Assembly (NCBI GenBank): GCA_026954325.1
Contig: JAIXKK010000076.1
Coordinates: 1-64,000, forward strand
DNA length: 64,000 nucleotides
Reading direction: 5' to 3'
From: Bryobacterales bacterium
GTDB lineage: Bacteria; Acidobacteriota; Terriglobia; Bryobacterales; Bryobacteraceae
Made by a program: the position numbers and the translations under genes. This document shows, piece after piece, positions 47,578-55,778 of this stretch. Positions within the stretch are counted from its first letter, which is position 1; the number at the start of each line of letters is the position of its first letter. The notes below the pieces were generated by a model. The model made no database searches. It was not told where the DNA came from and saw only the letters and a program-made list of their open reading frames with translations.

Positions 47578-49569
47578 TTATTTGACGCGCCCGGATGAGG
47601 CCGCCGGCCGGCGCATCACGAAGTCCCATTCCCTGCTCGAAAGCTTTTCGAGCGACGGCAGATCGCTTTCGAGCAGGTAGCCGCCCTCCGCCAATTTGCG
47701 GGCGGCGGCGCGGATCCCGTCAAGGTATGCCGCGCGGTCGTGGTAGCGCTCGAGGACGATGTGTTGCGGGAACGGGAAATAGGACCCGGTCATGCTGAAA
47801 AGCTCCTCGGGCGCTCCGATGGCTGGGTTGCGAAGGTTCCATCCCGTGTGCGCCGCCAGCGGGACCGCCACCTGCGGCGTCTTCAGGCCGCCAATATCGT
47901 TTCCATCGGCGTCCACTTGCGGCAGCAGAATGGTGAACGGCGGCCCCATCCTGGGAGGCTCAATCGTAACGATGCCTCGGGAGCGGAACTCCGGACCAAA
48001 ATCCAGACGGTACACTTCATGGATCCGCCTGGGAGTGACAACGCCCGGCAACGCGGGGAAGCGGATGTGATCGATGGTGGCCAGTTCGTGGCGATCGATG
48101 CGCGGATAAACGGAGGGCGGAGGCGCGATGTCATCCGCAATCCACCGCTCGAGAGCAATCAGCAGGCCGCGCATGATCCATTGATAGTCATTGCCGTTAT
48201 TCAGATAACGCGTATTGCGGCTCCGGGCCGGCGGAATGGCGCCCGGCCCGTGATTGCCGCCGGCCATCACGTAGAGGCGTGTGTTCGGCGCCGGCGGCAC
48301 ATCGGCCGATCCATCGAGCGTGGTGTGTATCAGCGATGCGGCGCGTCCGTAATATTCGTAGGCCGAGTTGGTGTAGAAGATCTTCGGGACCACGTGGTCC
48401 CGCTCAGCGCGCATGAGAATGCCGCCTTCCAAACCAGTCACCGGATCGGATTCCTTCAAGTCGGTGAAGGGAAAAATATCGGTGGCGTAGTAGAAGTTGA
48501 AGAACGGCCGTGCGTCGCGCGAGGGCTGCGCGAACTGGTGGTTGAAGTTGCCGCGCCCGCCTCCAGCCACATTCGCCCAAACGCCGTCAAAGACGCGCCG
48601 CCCTTGCTCGTCGCGATTGAAGCCCTGGTAGAGAAAGGTGCGCAGGAAGCGGCCGCTTTGGGAACTCCCAAACGCGAGAGTGCGCCGCGCCGCGGGAGCC
48701 AGCGCCGCCAGCGGCGCCGGAGCCGAGCCGGTCTTCAGCGCGGAAATGAAGTCGCGGATCCCGGCCATTCCCAAGCCCACGACGGGCGGATCCTGGGAAC
48801 GGTACACCACTTCGTAGATCTTGCCGGATTCGAAACCCGAAGGCTTCCGTACCGCGCCGCGATCCTCGGTAAAGCTCCATTGCCCGCGCGGAATGACGCG
48901 CCGCGGGCCATTCGCCAGACTACGTTCGGTTAGCGCCGCCGCGGGGTCGCCGGCATCGGCGGCGCGGTAGGGGAAGAAGAGCCGGTCGCCCAGCGAAAAG
49001 GAGGTGATCGCCTCATCGGGAACAAAATCCGAGCGGACGACGCCTTGAATGGGCGAGCCATCGGGATTCTTCGCAATGGGCACGGTGACGCTCATCAACG
49101 GCGGCTCGCGTGGGACGTCGAACTGCCACCCGAGCCAGGCCAGGGTGAATCCCTGCTTCAACAGCAGCGCATCACCAAACTCGGCCGGCGTCCGGGGATC
49201 GTTCGAGGCTTTCCCCAGGCTGAAGGTATGCAGCAGCCCTTTGCGCCCGCGATTGGACACTTCGAATAGCAGCGTACCGTTGCTTTTCTTCGGGCCGGTG
49301 GGGACAAACAGAACGAAGTCGGCGTAGAACTCCACCCGCCCTTCCGCGTTGCGAGGAGCAAGCTTGAGGTTGACGACATCCCGGTTGGCGGCGGCCACCG
49401 GGTCCACGGCGAAGTAGGCTTTGCCGATCATGCGCTCGTAGGATCCGGCGCTGCCGAAAGACTGGCCCTGGAGGATCGGCGATCGTTCGGAAACCTCAAT
49501 CCGCACAAGAGCCGCCGGCAGAAGAACGGGAGTGAGAATGGCGAGCAAACGGAAAGTCACGCCTGACAT
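47578..49569 (-). CDS. Secreted 'alpha/beta hydrolase domain-containing' protein
   Basis: From the ATG at 49569 (MSGVTFRLLAILTPVLLPAA) the protein has 663 residues and a signal peptide. It is a member of the large acidobacterial/actinobacterial alpha/beta-hydrolase group (PF20091-like): SPILQGQSFGSAGSYERMIG near the N-terminus, the elbow RRTLAFGSSQSGRFLRTFLY containing a serine, and AGGNHGPGA further on. No specific substrate is known. It converges on the tandem hydrolase gene (18-bp gap) and diverges from the GH172-like gene. Confidence 0.78.
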   Translation of the reverse strand: MSGVTFRLLAILTPVLLPAALVRIEVSERSPILQGQSFGSAGSYERMIGKAYFAVDPVAAANRDVVNLKLAPRNAEGRVEFYADFVLFVPTGPKKSNGTLLFEVSNRGRKGLLHTFSLGKASNDPRTPAEFGDALLLKQGFTLAWLGWQFDVPREPPLMSVTVPIAKNPDGSPIQGVVRSDFVPDEAITSFSLGDRLFFPYRAADAGDPAAALTERSLANGPRRVIPRGQWSFTEDRGAVRKPSGFESGKIYEVVYRSQDPPVVGLGMAGIRDFISALKTGSAPAPLAALAPAARRTLAFGSSQSGRFLRTFLYQGFNRDEQGRRVFDGVWANVAGGGRGNFNHQFAQPSRDARPFFNFYYATDIFPFTDLKESDPVTGLEGGILMRAERDHVVPKIFYTNSAYEYYGRAASLIHTTLDGSADVPPAPNTRLYVMAGGNHGPGAIPPARSRNTRYLNNGNDYQWIMRGLLIALERWIADDIAPPPSVYPRIDRHELATIDHIRFPALPGVVTPRRIHEVYRLDFGPEFRSRGIVTIEPPRMGPPFTILLPQVDADGNDIGGLKTPQVAVPLAAHTGWNLRNPAIGAPEELFSMTGSYFPFPQHIVLERYHDRAAYLDGIRAAARKLAEGGYLLESDLPSLEKLSSREWDFVMRRPAASSGRVK

Positions 49570-49666
49570 TGTATTGAACGCGAAGGCCCGGTGCGTGAAT
49601 AGTTCCGTGCATGTCCCATGCATCGAGGACTCTGCCGGCCCAAGGGGATTGTGCTATGCATAACCC

Positions 49667-50884
49667 ATGTCACGAACCAACCCTCGCCGCGGTTTCCTCG
49701 CCGGCGCGCTCGGAATCGGCGCCGCGCCCGCCGCGCTTGCGCAACAGGCGGCCACGCCCGGCCGCACGCCGGTTCCCGGAGGTCTAAGCCAGATTTATTG
49801 GGCGCGCACGGGCAAACGCCGCCGCTCGTCCAGTTGGAACCGCACGGGCAAGAACGCCGACCGCGTCAGCGTGGCGCCCGGCAAGAGCGCCGTGATCGCC
49901 GATATACAAGGCGCGGGGTGCATCCACCATATCTGGATCACCATCTCGGACAACGAGCCCGATTACCTGCGCCGCGTCGTGCTGCGCGCGTGGTGGGATG
50001 GCGAATCCGCGCCGAGCATCGAGACGCCCGCCGGCGATTTCTTCGGCGTCGGCCATGCCCGTGTGTCGAATTACTGGTCCCTGCCGCTGAACATGGTGAC
50101 GGGCGGCAACGCGGCGGCACAGGCGCGCGCGGCGATGAACTGTTTCTTCCCCATGCCGTTCGCGCGAGGCGCGCGTCTCGAGATCGAGAACCAGGGCCAG
50201 CAGCCCATCGGGTCCCTCTACTACTACGTGGATTACGAAGAGCATGCTTCGCTGCCGGATGAAGCGCTGCGGTTCCATGCCATGTGGCGGCGCGAGAATC
50301 CAGCCCACAACGTCTCCCTGAACCTCGCCGACCGCGCCAACGCCGCTCGCGCGAATGAGGTGGTCAACCTCACTGGAGCGAATAACTACGTCCTGTTCGA
50401 GGCCAAGGGGCGCGGGCACTACGTGGGCTGCAATCTCTCCATCGACCACACCAACCCCATCCCCAATTTCGGCTGGTTCGGGGAAGGCGACGATATGATC
50501 TTCATCGACGGCGAGACGACGCCCTCGCTGGTTGGCACGGGCACCGAGGATTATTTCTGCGCGGCCTGGGGCTATCCGGGCGGGTTCAATCCGATGCCGT
50601 ATCACGGCGTCTCCTACGCGGGCGGACCCACTGATGGTCCCGCGCCATATTCGGGCAAGTGGACGATGTACCGGTTCCACATCGAGGACCCGGTGATGTT
50701 CGAGAAGTCGATCAAGGTGACCATCGAACACGGCCACGGCAATGTGCACGCTTCCGACTATTCCTCCACCGCCTACTGGTATCAGAGTGAGCCGCATGCT
50801 CCCTTCCCCGCCCTGCTGCCGGTGGAACGACGGCTCCCGATTCCGGACCGCGAGAGCCTGCGGGAGTACTGGAAGACCTTTTGA
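49667..50884 (+). CDS. GH172/DUF2961 family glycoside hydrolase, Tat-exported
   Basis: The 405-residue protein starts with a twin-arginine signal (NPRRGFLAGALGIGAAPAAL). The body is a DUF2961 domain, now classed as glycoside hydrolase family 172 (difructose dianhydride synthase, D-arabinofuranosidase and relatives): AGCIHHIWITISDNEPDYLR, RAWWDGESAPSIETPAGDFF, and GTGTEDYFCAAWGYPGG, in which the glutamate corresponds to a catalytic residue of the family. It would act on fructosyl or arabinosyl linkages in the periplasm or outside. In-frame sequence after its stop continues as DEADGDHFVIADGWDP, which looks like lost coding sequence. Confidence 0.83.
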   Translation: MSRTNPRRGFLAGALGIGAAPAALAQQAATPGRTPVPGGLSQIYWARTGKRRRSSSWNRTGKNADRVSVAPGKSAVIADIQGAGCIHHIWITISDNEPDYLRRVVLRAWWDGESAPSIETPAGDFFGVGHARVSNYWSLPLNMVTGGNAAAQARAAMNCFFPMPFARGARLEIENQGQQPIGSLYYYVDYEEHASLPDEALRFHAMWRRENPAHNVSLNLADRANAARANEVVNLTGANNYVLFEAKGRGHYVGCNLSIDHTNPIPNFGWFGEGDDMIFIDGETTPSLVGTGTEDYFCAAWGYPGGFNPMPYHGVSYAGGPTDGPAPYSGKWTMYRFHIEDPVMFEKSIKVTIEHGHGNVHASDYSSTAYWYQSEPHAPFPALLPVERRLPIPDRESLREYWKTF

Positions 50885-51130
50885 GGAACCTGGTCAGACG
50901 AGGCCGACGGCGATCACTTCGTGATCGCGGACGGATGGGACCCGTGAGGCGTATGGCGCCGGCCTCGGTTGTGGCGGAAACCGGCGTTCCGCTCATCAGC
51001 AGGCGCGCGCGCGGCGCGCAAGCCGGGCGCCGTGGTGACGTTGGATGCCATTCTGGATCACGAGGTTCTGATTTTCGGGTGAGGCTCGCGTTTGCCAAGA
51101 GTCTCAGTGGACCGTATAAAATAGCGATCC
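50885..51130. other. Gap with two short coding-like fragments and a perfect hairpin
   Basis: Directly after the GH172 stop, 20 codons in the same frame (GTWSDEADGDHFVIADGWDP, then TGA) look like real protein, and a second frame ending at 51081 reads AVVTLDAILDHEVLIFG. Within the first is GCGATCAC-TTC-GTGATCGC (50910-50928), an 8-bp perfect stem without a T tract. They may be remains of an eroded 3' end. The last part holds the promoter of the next gene. Confidence 0.35.
51092..51120 (+). promoter_or_regulatory. Sigma-70-like promoter for the 493-residue membrane protein
   Basis: TTGCCA (51092-51097) and TATAAA (51115-51120) are separated by exactly 17 bp. The expected start site near 51127 leaves only about 4 nt before the ATG at 51131, so the mRNA would be almost leaderless. 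Confidence 0.55.
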
Positions 51131-52612
51131 ATGCTTTCCGGACGGCTTACATTGGGCGCCATTCTCCTTTGCGGGTTGGCGCATTCCATCGGATGGGGCA
51201 TCCGCGGGAACTGGGGCCACGAATATGGCGCCATGATCCCCGGAGCCCTGTCCGCCATTGCCGCGTGCCTTGTATCCGGCCGCGAAGACTGGCGGCGGCG
51301 CGTGGTGCACTTCGCCTTCTTCGGAGCGATGGGCTGGTCTTTCGGCGGGTCGATGTCATACGGCCTGGTGCAGGGCTACACGCACACGGGAAGTGCGCCC
51401 GATGTCTTCTACGGTTACGCGATGCTCTACGTGATCGGGTTTCTTTGGGGGGCGATGGGAGGAGCGGGTGCGGGGCTCGCCGCCATGCTCGACCGGAAAC
51501 GGCTCACGGATTTCTATCCGCCGCTGATCGCAACCTTCCTCGCGTGGTTTGTTTGGGAGTATCCGCTTGCCGCGCATCCCGCGGACTGGTACGACACGGA
51601 CTGGGCGGGGGTGCTGGTTTTGCTGGCGGCCGTGCTCGCCTCGATCGCGATCCGCCGCAAAGTCACCGAAGCGGACCGGCTGATCCTGTGGATGGCCGCG
51701 GGATGGTGGGCCGGCGTGCTGATCCTGGTGGCGGGACTCGGACTGCGCATGACTCCGCCGCGCGGCGACAATTGGGCCGGATGCCTGGGCATGGTGGCCG
51801 CGATGATCCTCTTCTTTGCGCGCCACAATCTGCGCCCTCTCATCTGGGTGTCGATGCTCTCCGGCATCGTTTCCGGCATTGGATTCACCACGGGACAACT
51901 GATTCGGGTGGCGGGCTTCGCCTCGCCCATCCGCGAAAACTGGCACAGCGTTCTCGAGCAGACGTTCGGCTTCATCAGCGGGGTGGGCATTGCTATCGGG
52001 CTGGCGTGGCTCGCGCGCCGCGCGCCGCGGCAGACGGAGGAACCTGCCGTGCGGCCCTGGACGGAACCCTTCGCCTTCTGTTTTCTGCTGCTCGTGGTGA
52101 CGTATATCAACATCGTAAAGAACATCCACACCGTCTGGCTGCCGAACGGCGTGATTCCGGAGATCATGCACGGAATTCCGCTGCCGTGGTGGTTCCGCCT
52201 TGCCTACCTCGCGATGGCCGCGGCGGTGGTTTTTCTCACCCTCCGCCACCGGAAGGAACCGCTGGCCGTGGTTCCCGAGACATGGCTCGGCCGCGGCCAG
52301 GCTTTGTTCCTGCTGTTCCTGTGGTGGATTGTGGTTGGCAACCTTTCGCGCTACCTGCCGTTCGATCCGCGCCGCCTGATCACCGAGGGCGTCATCCACG
52401 TGAATGCCTGTCTTGCCTCGGTTCTGGTGCTGGCCGTTCCGCGCCCCGAAGACAAGCAGCCGGAAGAGGGGCGATTTCCGCGGCTGCGCGCGCTGTGCGC
52501 CGCATCCCTGGGGCTGGTGCTGCTCTATGCCGCTGTGTCCGTGTGGCGAATCGGAGGCCCGTCGAACGGCGCCCGGTACCGGTTCGGCCCCAAAGCGCGG
52601 AACACGCGGTAA
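51131..52612 (+). CDS. Polytopic membrane protein of unknown function
   Basis: The 493-residue protein has about 12-13 hydrophobic helices. Notable are an N-terminal charged, Gly/Trp-rich segment (SIGWGIRGNWGHEYGAMIPG) and the repeated helix pairs that follow (FLWGAMGGAGAGLAAMLDRK). I know similar predicted membrane proteins only as hypotheticals in Acidobacteriota and Planctomycetota. No transport or catalytic motif is evident. There is no clear ribosome-binding site and the promoter lies immediately before the ATG. Confidence 0.65.
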   Translation: MLSGRLTLGAILLCGLAHSIGWGIRGNWGHEYGAMIPGALSAIAACLVSGREDWRRRVVHFAFFGAMGWSFGGSMSYGLVQGYTHTGSAPDVFYGYAMLYVIGFLWGAMGGAGAGLAAMLDRKRLTDFYPPLIATFLAWFVWEYPLAAHPADWYDTDWAGVLVLLAAVLASIAIRRKVTEADRLILWMAAGWWAGVLILVAGLGLRMTPPRGDNWAGCLGMVAAMILFFARHNLRPLIWVSMLSGIVSGIGFTTGQLIRVAGFASPIRENWHSVLEQTFGFISGVGIAIGLAWLARRAPRQTEEPAVRPWTEPFAFCFLLLVVTYINIVKNIHTVWLPNGVIPEIMHGIPLPWWFRLAYLAMAAAVVFLTLRHRKEPLAVVPETWLGRGQALFLLFLWWIVVGNLSRYLPFDPRRLITEGVIHVNACLASVLVLAVPRPEDKQPEEGRFPRLRALCAASLGLVLLYAAVSVWRIGGPSNGARYRFGPKARNTR

Positions 52613-52615
52613 CGT

Positions 52616-54487
52616 TCAGTTCGCTTCCCGCAACCCGACATGGTTGCCTAACGCGGCAATTTGCGGAATGTCGAACTTCTCGAGTAGCCCAAAGCAGAAA
52701 AATTCCGGCCACTTCTCCGCGGTGAGGTCTTCCTGGAGAATCTGCTTGAGACTGCGCAGGGAATCATGCAGCGTGGCGCCTTGAATGGAAGGTTCGAGCG
52801 CGGCTGCCACGACGCTCATCAGGCTGGTGCGCCGGCCATGGGATTCCAGGGTCGCGCGCATGCCGCGGCCCTTCAGCCAGCGCGCGATAGCCGTGATTTG
52901 GCTCGCCTGCAAGCCCAGCGGCCGTTCTCCCAGCGCCGCAATTTGCATGGCGAACAGCGCGTCGCGCTGGGTGATGCGCGATTCGCCCACATAGAACGGA
53001 TCGACGGCGAGGACGCGCTTTCCTCCGTTCGCCAGCGCCGCCGCGCGATCAGCCAAGGATGCCCTCCCGTTGTCGCCCAGGAGAATGACGATATCGCGCG
53101 CCCCGGCAGGTCCCGTTTCCACTCCGGGCACGGTCCAGGAGCCGCCCAGGCGGAAACGCCACCACGCGACCTCCATTCCTCCGGACGTTTCGCGCCCCAC
53201 CTCGCGTGCATCCATCGACAACTGCTGGATGCGGACGACGCGCGCCAGGTCATCACGCGTCCCCTCCCCGCGCGGCAGGTCCCGCGCCAGCTTCGTGGCC
53301 AGCGCATGGAATGTCGCGTTGTTCTCCGGCAGCGGCGAGGCCAACCGCGCCGCCGTCCGTACTTCGGAGTCCACGGGGATCTCTTTCAATGGGTAATCCG
53401 GATTGCCGGGGAAGAACTGGTCCCGCAGGAAGCGATAGAGTTCTTCACGGCTCGATTGATCGTAATTATGCCCCTCGCTGAAGTTGATGAAGTAGCGCAG
53501 ACGGTCCGGCGCGCCGTAGAGCGCGTAGATGTTGCGCGCCGATTGCAGCAGCGGCCCCACGGCGTAATCCGCGCGAAAACAGCAGTTGTCCTTGGCGTTG
53601 TTGATGAACATCAACGGGCGCGGCGCAACCATGTCCGAAAGATGCAGGTAGTCCGCCACGGTGGCCATGTCGGTGGGTGTCTGTTCGCTGTCCCCCATGT
53701 CGAGTTGAGGCCACTGCGCGCGGGTGACGAAGCTCGAATGACCGGCCACGGGGACCGAGAGCTTGACGCGGGTATCGAGAGCGCTGATGAACGTGGTTTG
53801 CCACCCGCCGCCGGAAAGGCCCGTCACCGCGACACGGCTCAAGTCCGCGTGCTCGTGCCCGAGGACAATATCAAGCGTACGCTCCATCTCCAGGTAGAAG
53901 ACGGCCAGCCCGCTCGTGCCCGTAAGGTCGATCTGATTCATCCGGAAGTGGTTGAAATCATCCCAGGAAAGCTGCCCGCGGCCGAGCCATTCCACATTGA
54001 CGGCCAGCATCCCGCGCCGCGCCAGGTTGATGCAGCGCATCTGGATGTACGGCGTGGAGATCCCTTCCTTCTCGTGGCCGTTGACATTCATCACTACCGG
54101 AACTTTTCCCGTCATTTGCTCCGGTTCATAAAGCAGCCCGGGAACCCACAGTCCGGGTACAACTTCAAACCGGAACTTCTTCACGCGGTAGCCCTGGCCG
54201 GGAAGTGTATCGAGCCACTCGACTCTCCGTTCCGCCCGCCTCCATTGGCGCGCTTCGCCGCGAAAAACCACCTTGTCGAGCATCTGCCGCCGGATGCCGC
54301 CGGCGTAGCGGTCCCACTCGAGCGCGGAAGAGAATGCAGGCACTACCGGGACGCGCGAAGCGGTGTAGACCTGGACCTCATCGAGGGGCTGTTTCGCATC
54401 GAGCAGCGGACGTTCCAGCCACTTGCGAACATCGTCCCCGGACTGGGCGAAAAGGCAGAAAGGAAGTAGAGTGAGCAGCCAACGCAT
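52616..54487 (-). CDS. Secreted alpha/beta-hydrolase (acetyl-esterase-like) with degenerate C-terminal half
   Basis: The start at 54487 (MRWLLTLLPFCLFAQ) gives 623 residues with a signal peptide. Residues about 90-400 form an active-looking hydrolase: RVAVTGLSGGGWQTTFI (serine), MFINNAKDNCCF (acid region) and FSEGHNYDQ (histidine). Residues about 440-620 echo the fold (DIVILLGDNGRASLADRAAA, KRVLAVDPFYVGES) but the elbow region reads ATLESHGRRTSL and lacks the G-x-S-x-G turn. The substrate is probably an ester on a polysaccharide. Gene order places it against the 493-residue membrane protein, 4 bp apart and convergent. Confidence 0.8.
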   Translation of the reverse strand: MRWLLTLLPFCLFAQSGDDVRKWLERPLLDAKQPLDEVQVYTASRVPVVPAFSSALEWDRYAGGIRRQMLDKVVFRGEARQWRRAERRVEWLDTLPGQGYRVKKFRFEVVPGLWVPGLLYEPEQMTGKVPVVMNVNGHEKEGISTPYIQMRCINLARRGMLAVNVEWLGRGQLSWDDFNHFRMNQIDLTGTSGLAVFYLEMERTLDIVLGHEHADLSRVAVTGLSGGGWQTTFISALDTRVKLSVPVAGHSSFVTRAQWPQLDMGDSEQTPTDMATVADYLHLSDMVAPRPLMFINNAKDNCCFRADYAVGPLLQSARNIYALYGAPDRLRYFINFSEGHNYDQSSREELYRFLRDQFFPGNPDYPLKEIPVDSEVRTAARLASPLPENNATFHALATKLARDLPRGEGTRDDLARVVRIQQLSMDAREVGRETSGGMEVAWWRFRLGGSWTVPGVETGPAGARDIVILLGDNGRASLADRAAALANGGKRVLAVDPFYVGESRITQRDALFAMQIAALGERPLGLQASQITAIARWLKGRGMRATLESHGRRTSLMSVVAAALEPSIQGATLHDSLRSLKQILQEDLTAEKWPEFFCFGLLEKFDIPQIAALGNHVGLREAN

Positions 54488-54567
54488 AGGGTGAACGTAC
54501 CACACTCTCCTCCCCCGGGAACCGCCCGGTGGACATGCCCGGCGGGATTCCGCTCCCCAACCGGAAT

Positions 54568-55158
54568 CTAACGCCGGTGGAACAGGCGCCGGCGGATATC
54601 CGGCCAGAATTCGTTTAACATGTTAGCGCCCATGTCCGCGGCGAAAGAGTAGCCCGCCGCCTGGAGACCCTGGCCGTATCCCCTGGTGGAATCCGGTTGC
54701 CAGGCGCGGGAGAGGAGTCCGCCGGCCAGCACCCCGCCAATCCGCCCCACCGCGACGGCGCGGCCGCCATCATCTCCGCGGACAAGGAACGTGTATTTCA
54801 TGGCGTGCCCGATCCGCGCCCACAACTCCGTGCGCCCGGAAGCAAAGTAGCGCGGATCTTCGCGCAGAGCCATGCCGATCCCCATGCGTGTTGTCTCTTC
54901 TATAGCGTTTTGCGCAAAACGGGAAGCGTAGCGCCGGCCATATCCCTCCATGCCCTGCCGCCACTCATGAGGAATATCCAGCCACTGGTGAAATCCCGCC
55001 GACGCCGCCGAAAACAGGACAGGCTGGGGGCCATACGAAGTAACCAGGTACAATTTGAGTTTCTGCTTCGTACTCAGTGGAAGCGGCGCCTGCTGCGCCA
55101 TCAGGGACAGCGCCGGCAGCAACAGGAGAACGCCGGCGAAGGTGGCTGGTCTGATCAT
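54568..55158 (-). CDS. Small secreted protein of unknown function
   Basis: The 196-residue protein has a signal peptide (to about residue 22, LSLMAQQ) and a soluble, Gly/Arg-rich body with two amphipathic stretches (ETTRMGIGMALREDPRYFAS, GGVLAGGLLSRAWQPDSTRG). I recall homologues only as hypothetical proteins in Acidobacteriota. Its ATG overlaps the stop of the HAD phosphatase gene (ATGA), so the two are probably cotranslated. Function unknown. Confidence 0.6.
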   Translation of the reverse strand: MIRPATFAGVLLLLPALSLMAQQAPLPLSTKQKLKLYLVTSYGPQPVLFSAASAGFHQWLDIPHEWRQGMEGYGRRYASRFAQNAIEETTRMGIGMALREDPRYFASGRTELWARIGHAMKYTFLVRGDDGGRAVAVGRIGGVLAGGLLSRAWQPDSTRGYGQGLQAAGYSFAADMGANMLNEFWPDIRRRLFHRR

Positions 55159-55775
55159 CCGGCGTTCATTCCGAGCCGGATCTGTACGAGTTCCACGGTG
55201 CGGGCCGGCTCGGGGATGCGCAGGACATCAAAGCCCGCGGCCCTGCCGCTGGCCAGGCCCGCCTCGCTGTCCTCCACTACCAGCGCATGGCGAACGCCGA
55301 GCGTCGCCGCCGCTTTCCGATACGGCTCCGGATCCGGCTTGTGGTGCGTCACGTCCTCTCCGAACACGGTGACGGAAAGATGGTCCAACAGTCCTCCGGC
55401 TTCGAGTACGGGCCGCACTTCTGAACCGCGGCTCGAGGAGACAACCCCCACGCGGTACCCCTTCAAAGACCGGACAAACTCCACCACACCGGGGGCAAAA
55501 GGCAACTGCCGCCGGATCTCTTCGCGAAACAACTCCGTCTTGGCGTCATAGCACGCGTAGATCTGTTCCACGGTCACCGGACGGCTCGCGCGCGAGACCA
55601 GATCCTCCGCCATCTTCCTGTCGGAAATACCGATATAGTGCCGGTGGTAATGCTCCCACTCGAGCGGGATGCCGAGGGGATGAAGAACCTTCCGCCAGCA
55701 TGCGAAATGGATGGGCTCGCTGTCGACCAAAACTCCGTCGAAATCGAACAGTACGGCTTCGTACGACTCTGCCAT
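55155..55775 (-). CDS. HAD-family phosphatase, beta-phosphoglucomutase-like
   Basis: This 206-residue cytoplasmic protein has the HAD motifs in order: DFDGVLVDSEP (D11, D13 as nucleophile and acid), the S/T motif VGVVSSSRGS, the lysine in THHKPDPEPY, and VVEDSEAGLAS with the second acidic pair. The cap region after residue 20 is helical, as in beta-phosphoglucomutase-like enzymes. It probably acts on a sugar phosphate or nucleotide. It ends 4 bases inside the start of the downstream small secreted protein gene. Confidence 0.85.
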   Translation of the reverse strand: MAESYEAVLFDFDGVLVDSEPIHFACWRKVLHPLGIPLEWEHYHRHYIGISDRKMAEDLVSRASRPVTVEQIYACYDAKTELFREEIRRQLPFAPGVVEFVRSLKGYRVGVVSSSRGSEVRPVLEAGGLLDHLSVTVFGEDVTHHKPDPEPYRKAAATLGVRHALVVEDSEAGLASGRAAGFDVLRIPEPARTVELVQIRLGMNAG

Positions 55776-55778
55776 CCG

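Noticed and set aside
50910..50928. Perfect 8-bp hairpin as terminator of the GH172 gene
   Set aside because: It has no T tract and appears to be part of former coding sequence (GDHFVIA).
50881..52725. 614-codon frame overlapping the 493-residue membrane protein
   Set aside because: Another frame of the same strand encodes a clean polytopic membrane protein with a promoter; this one is Arg/Gly-rich and meaningless.
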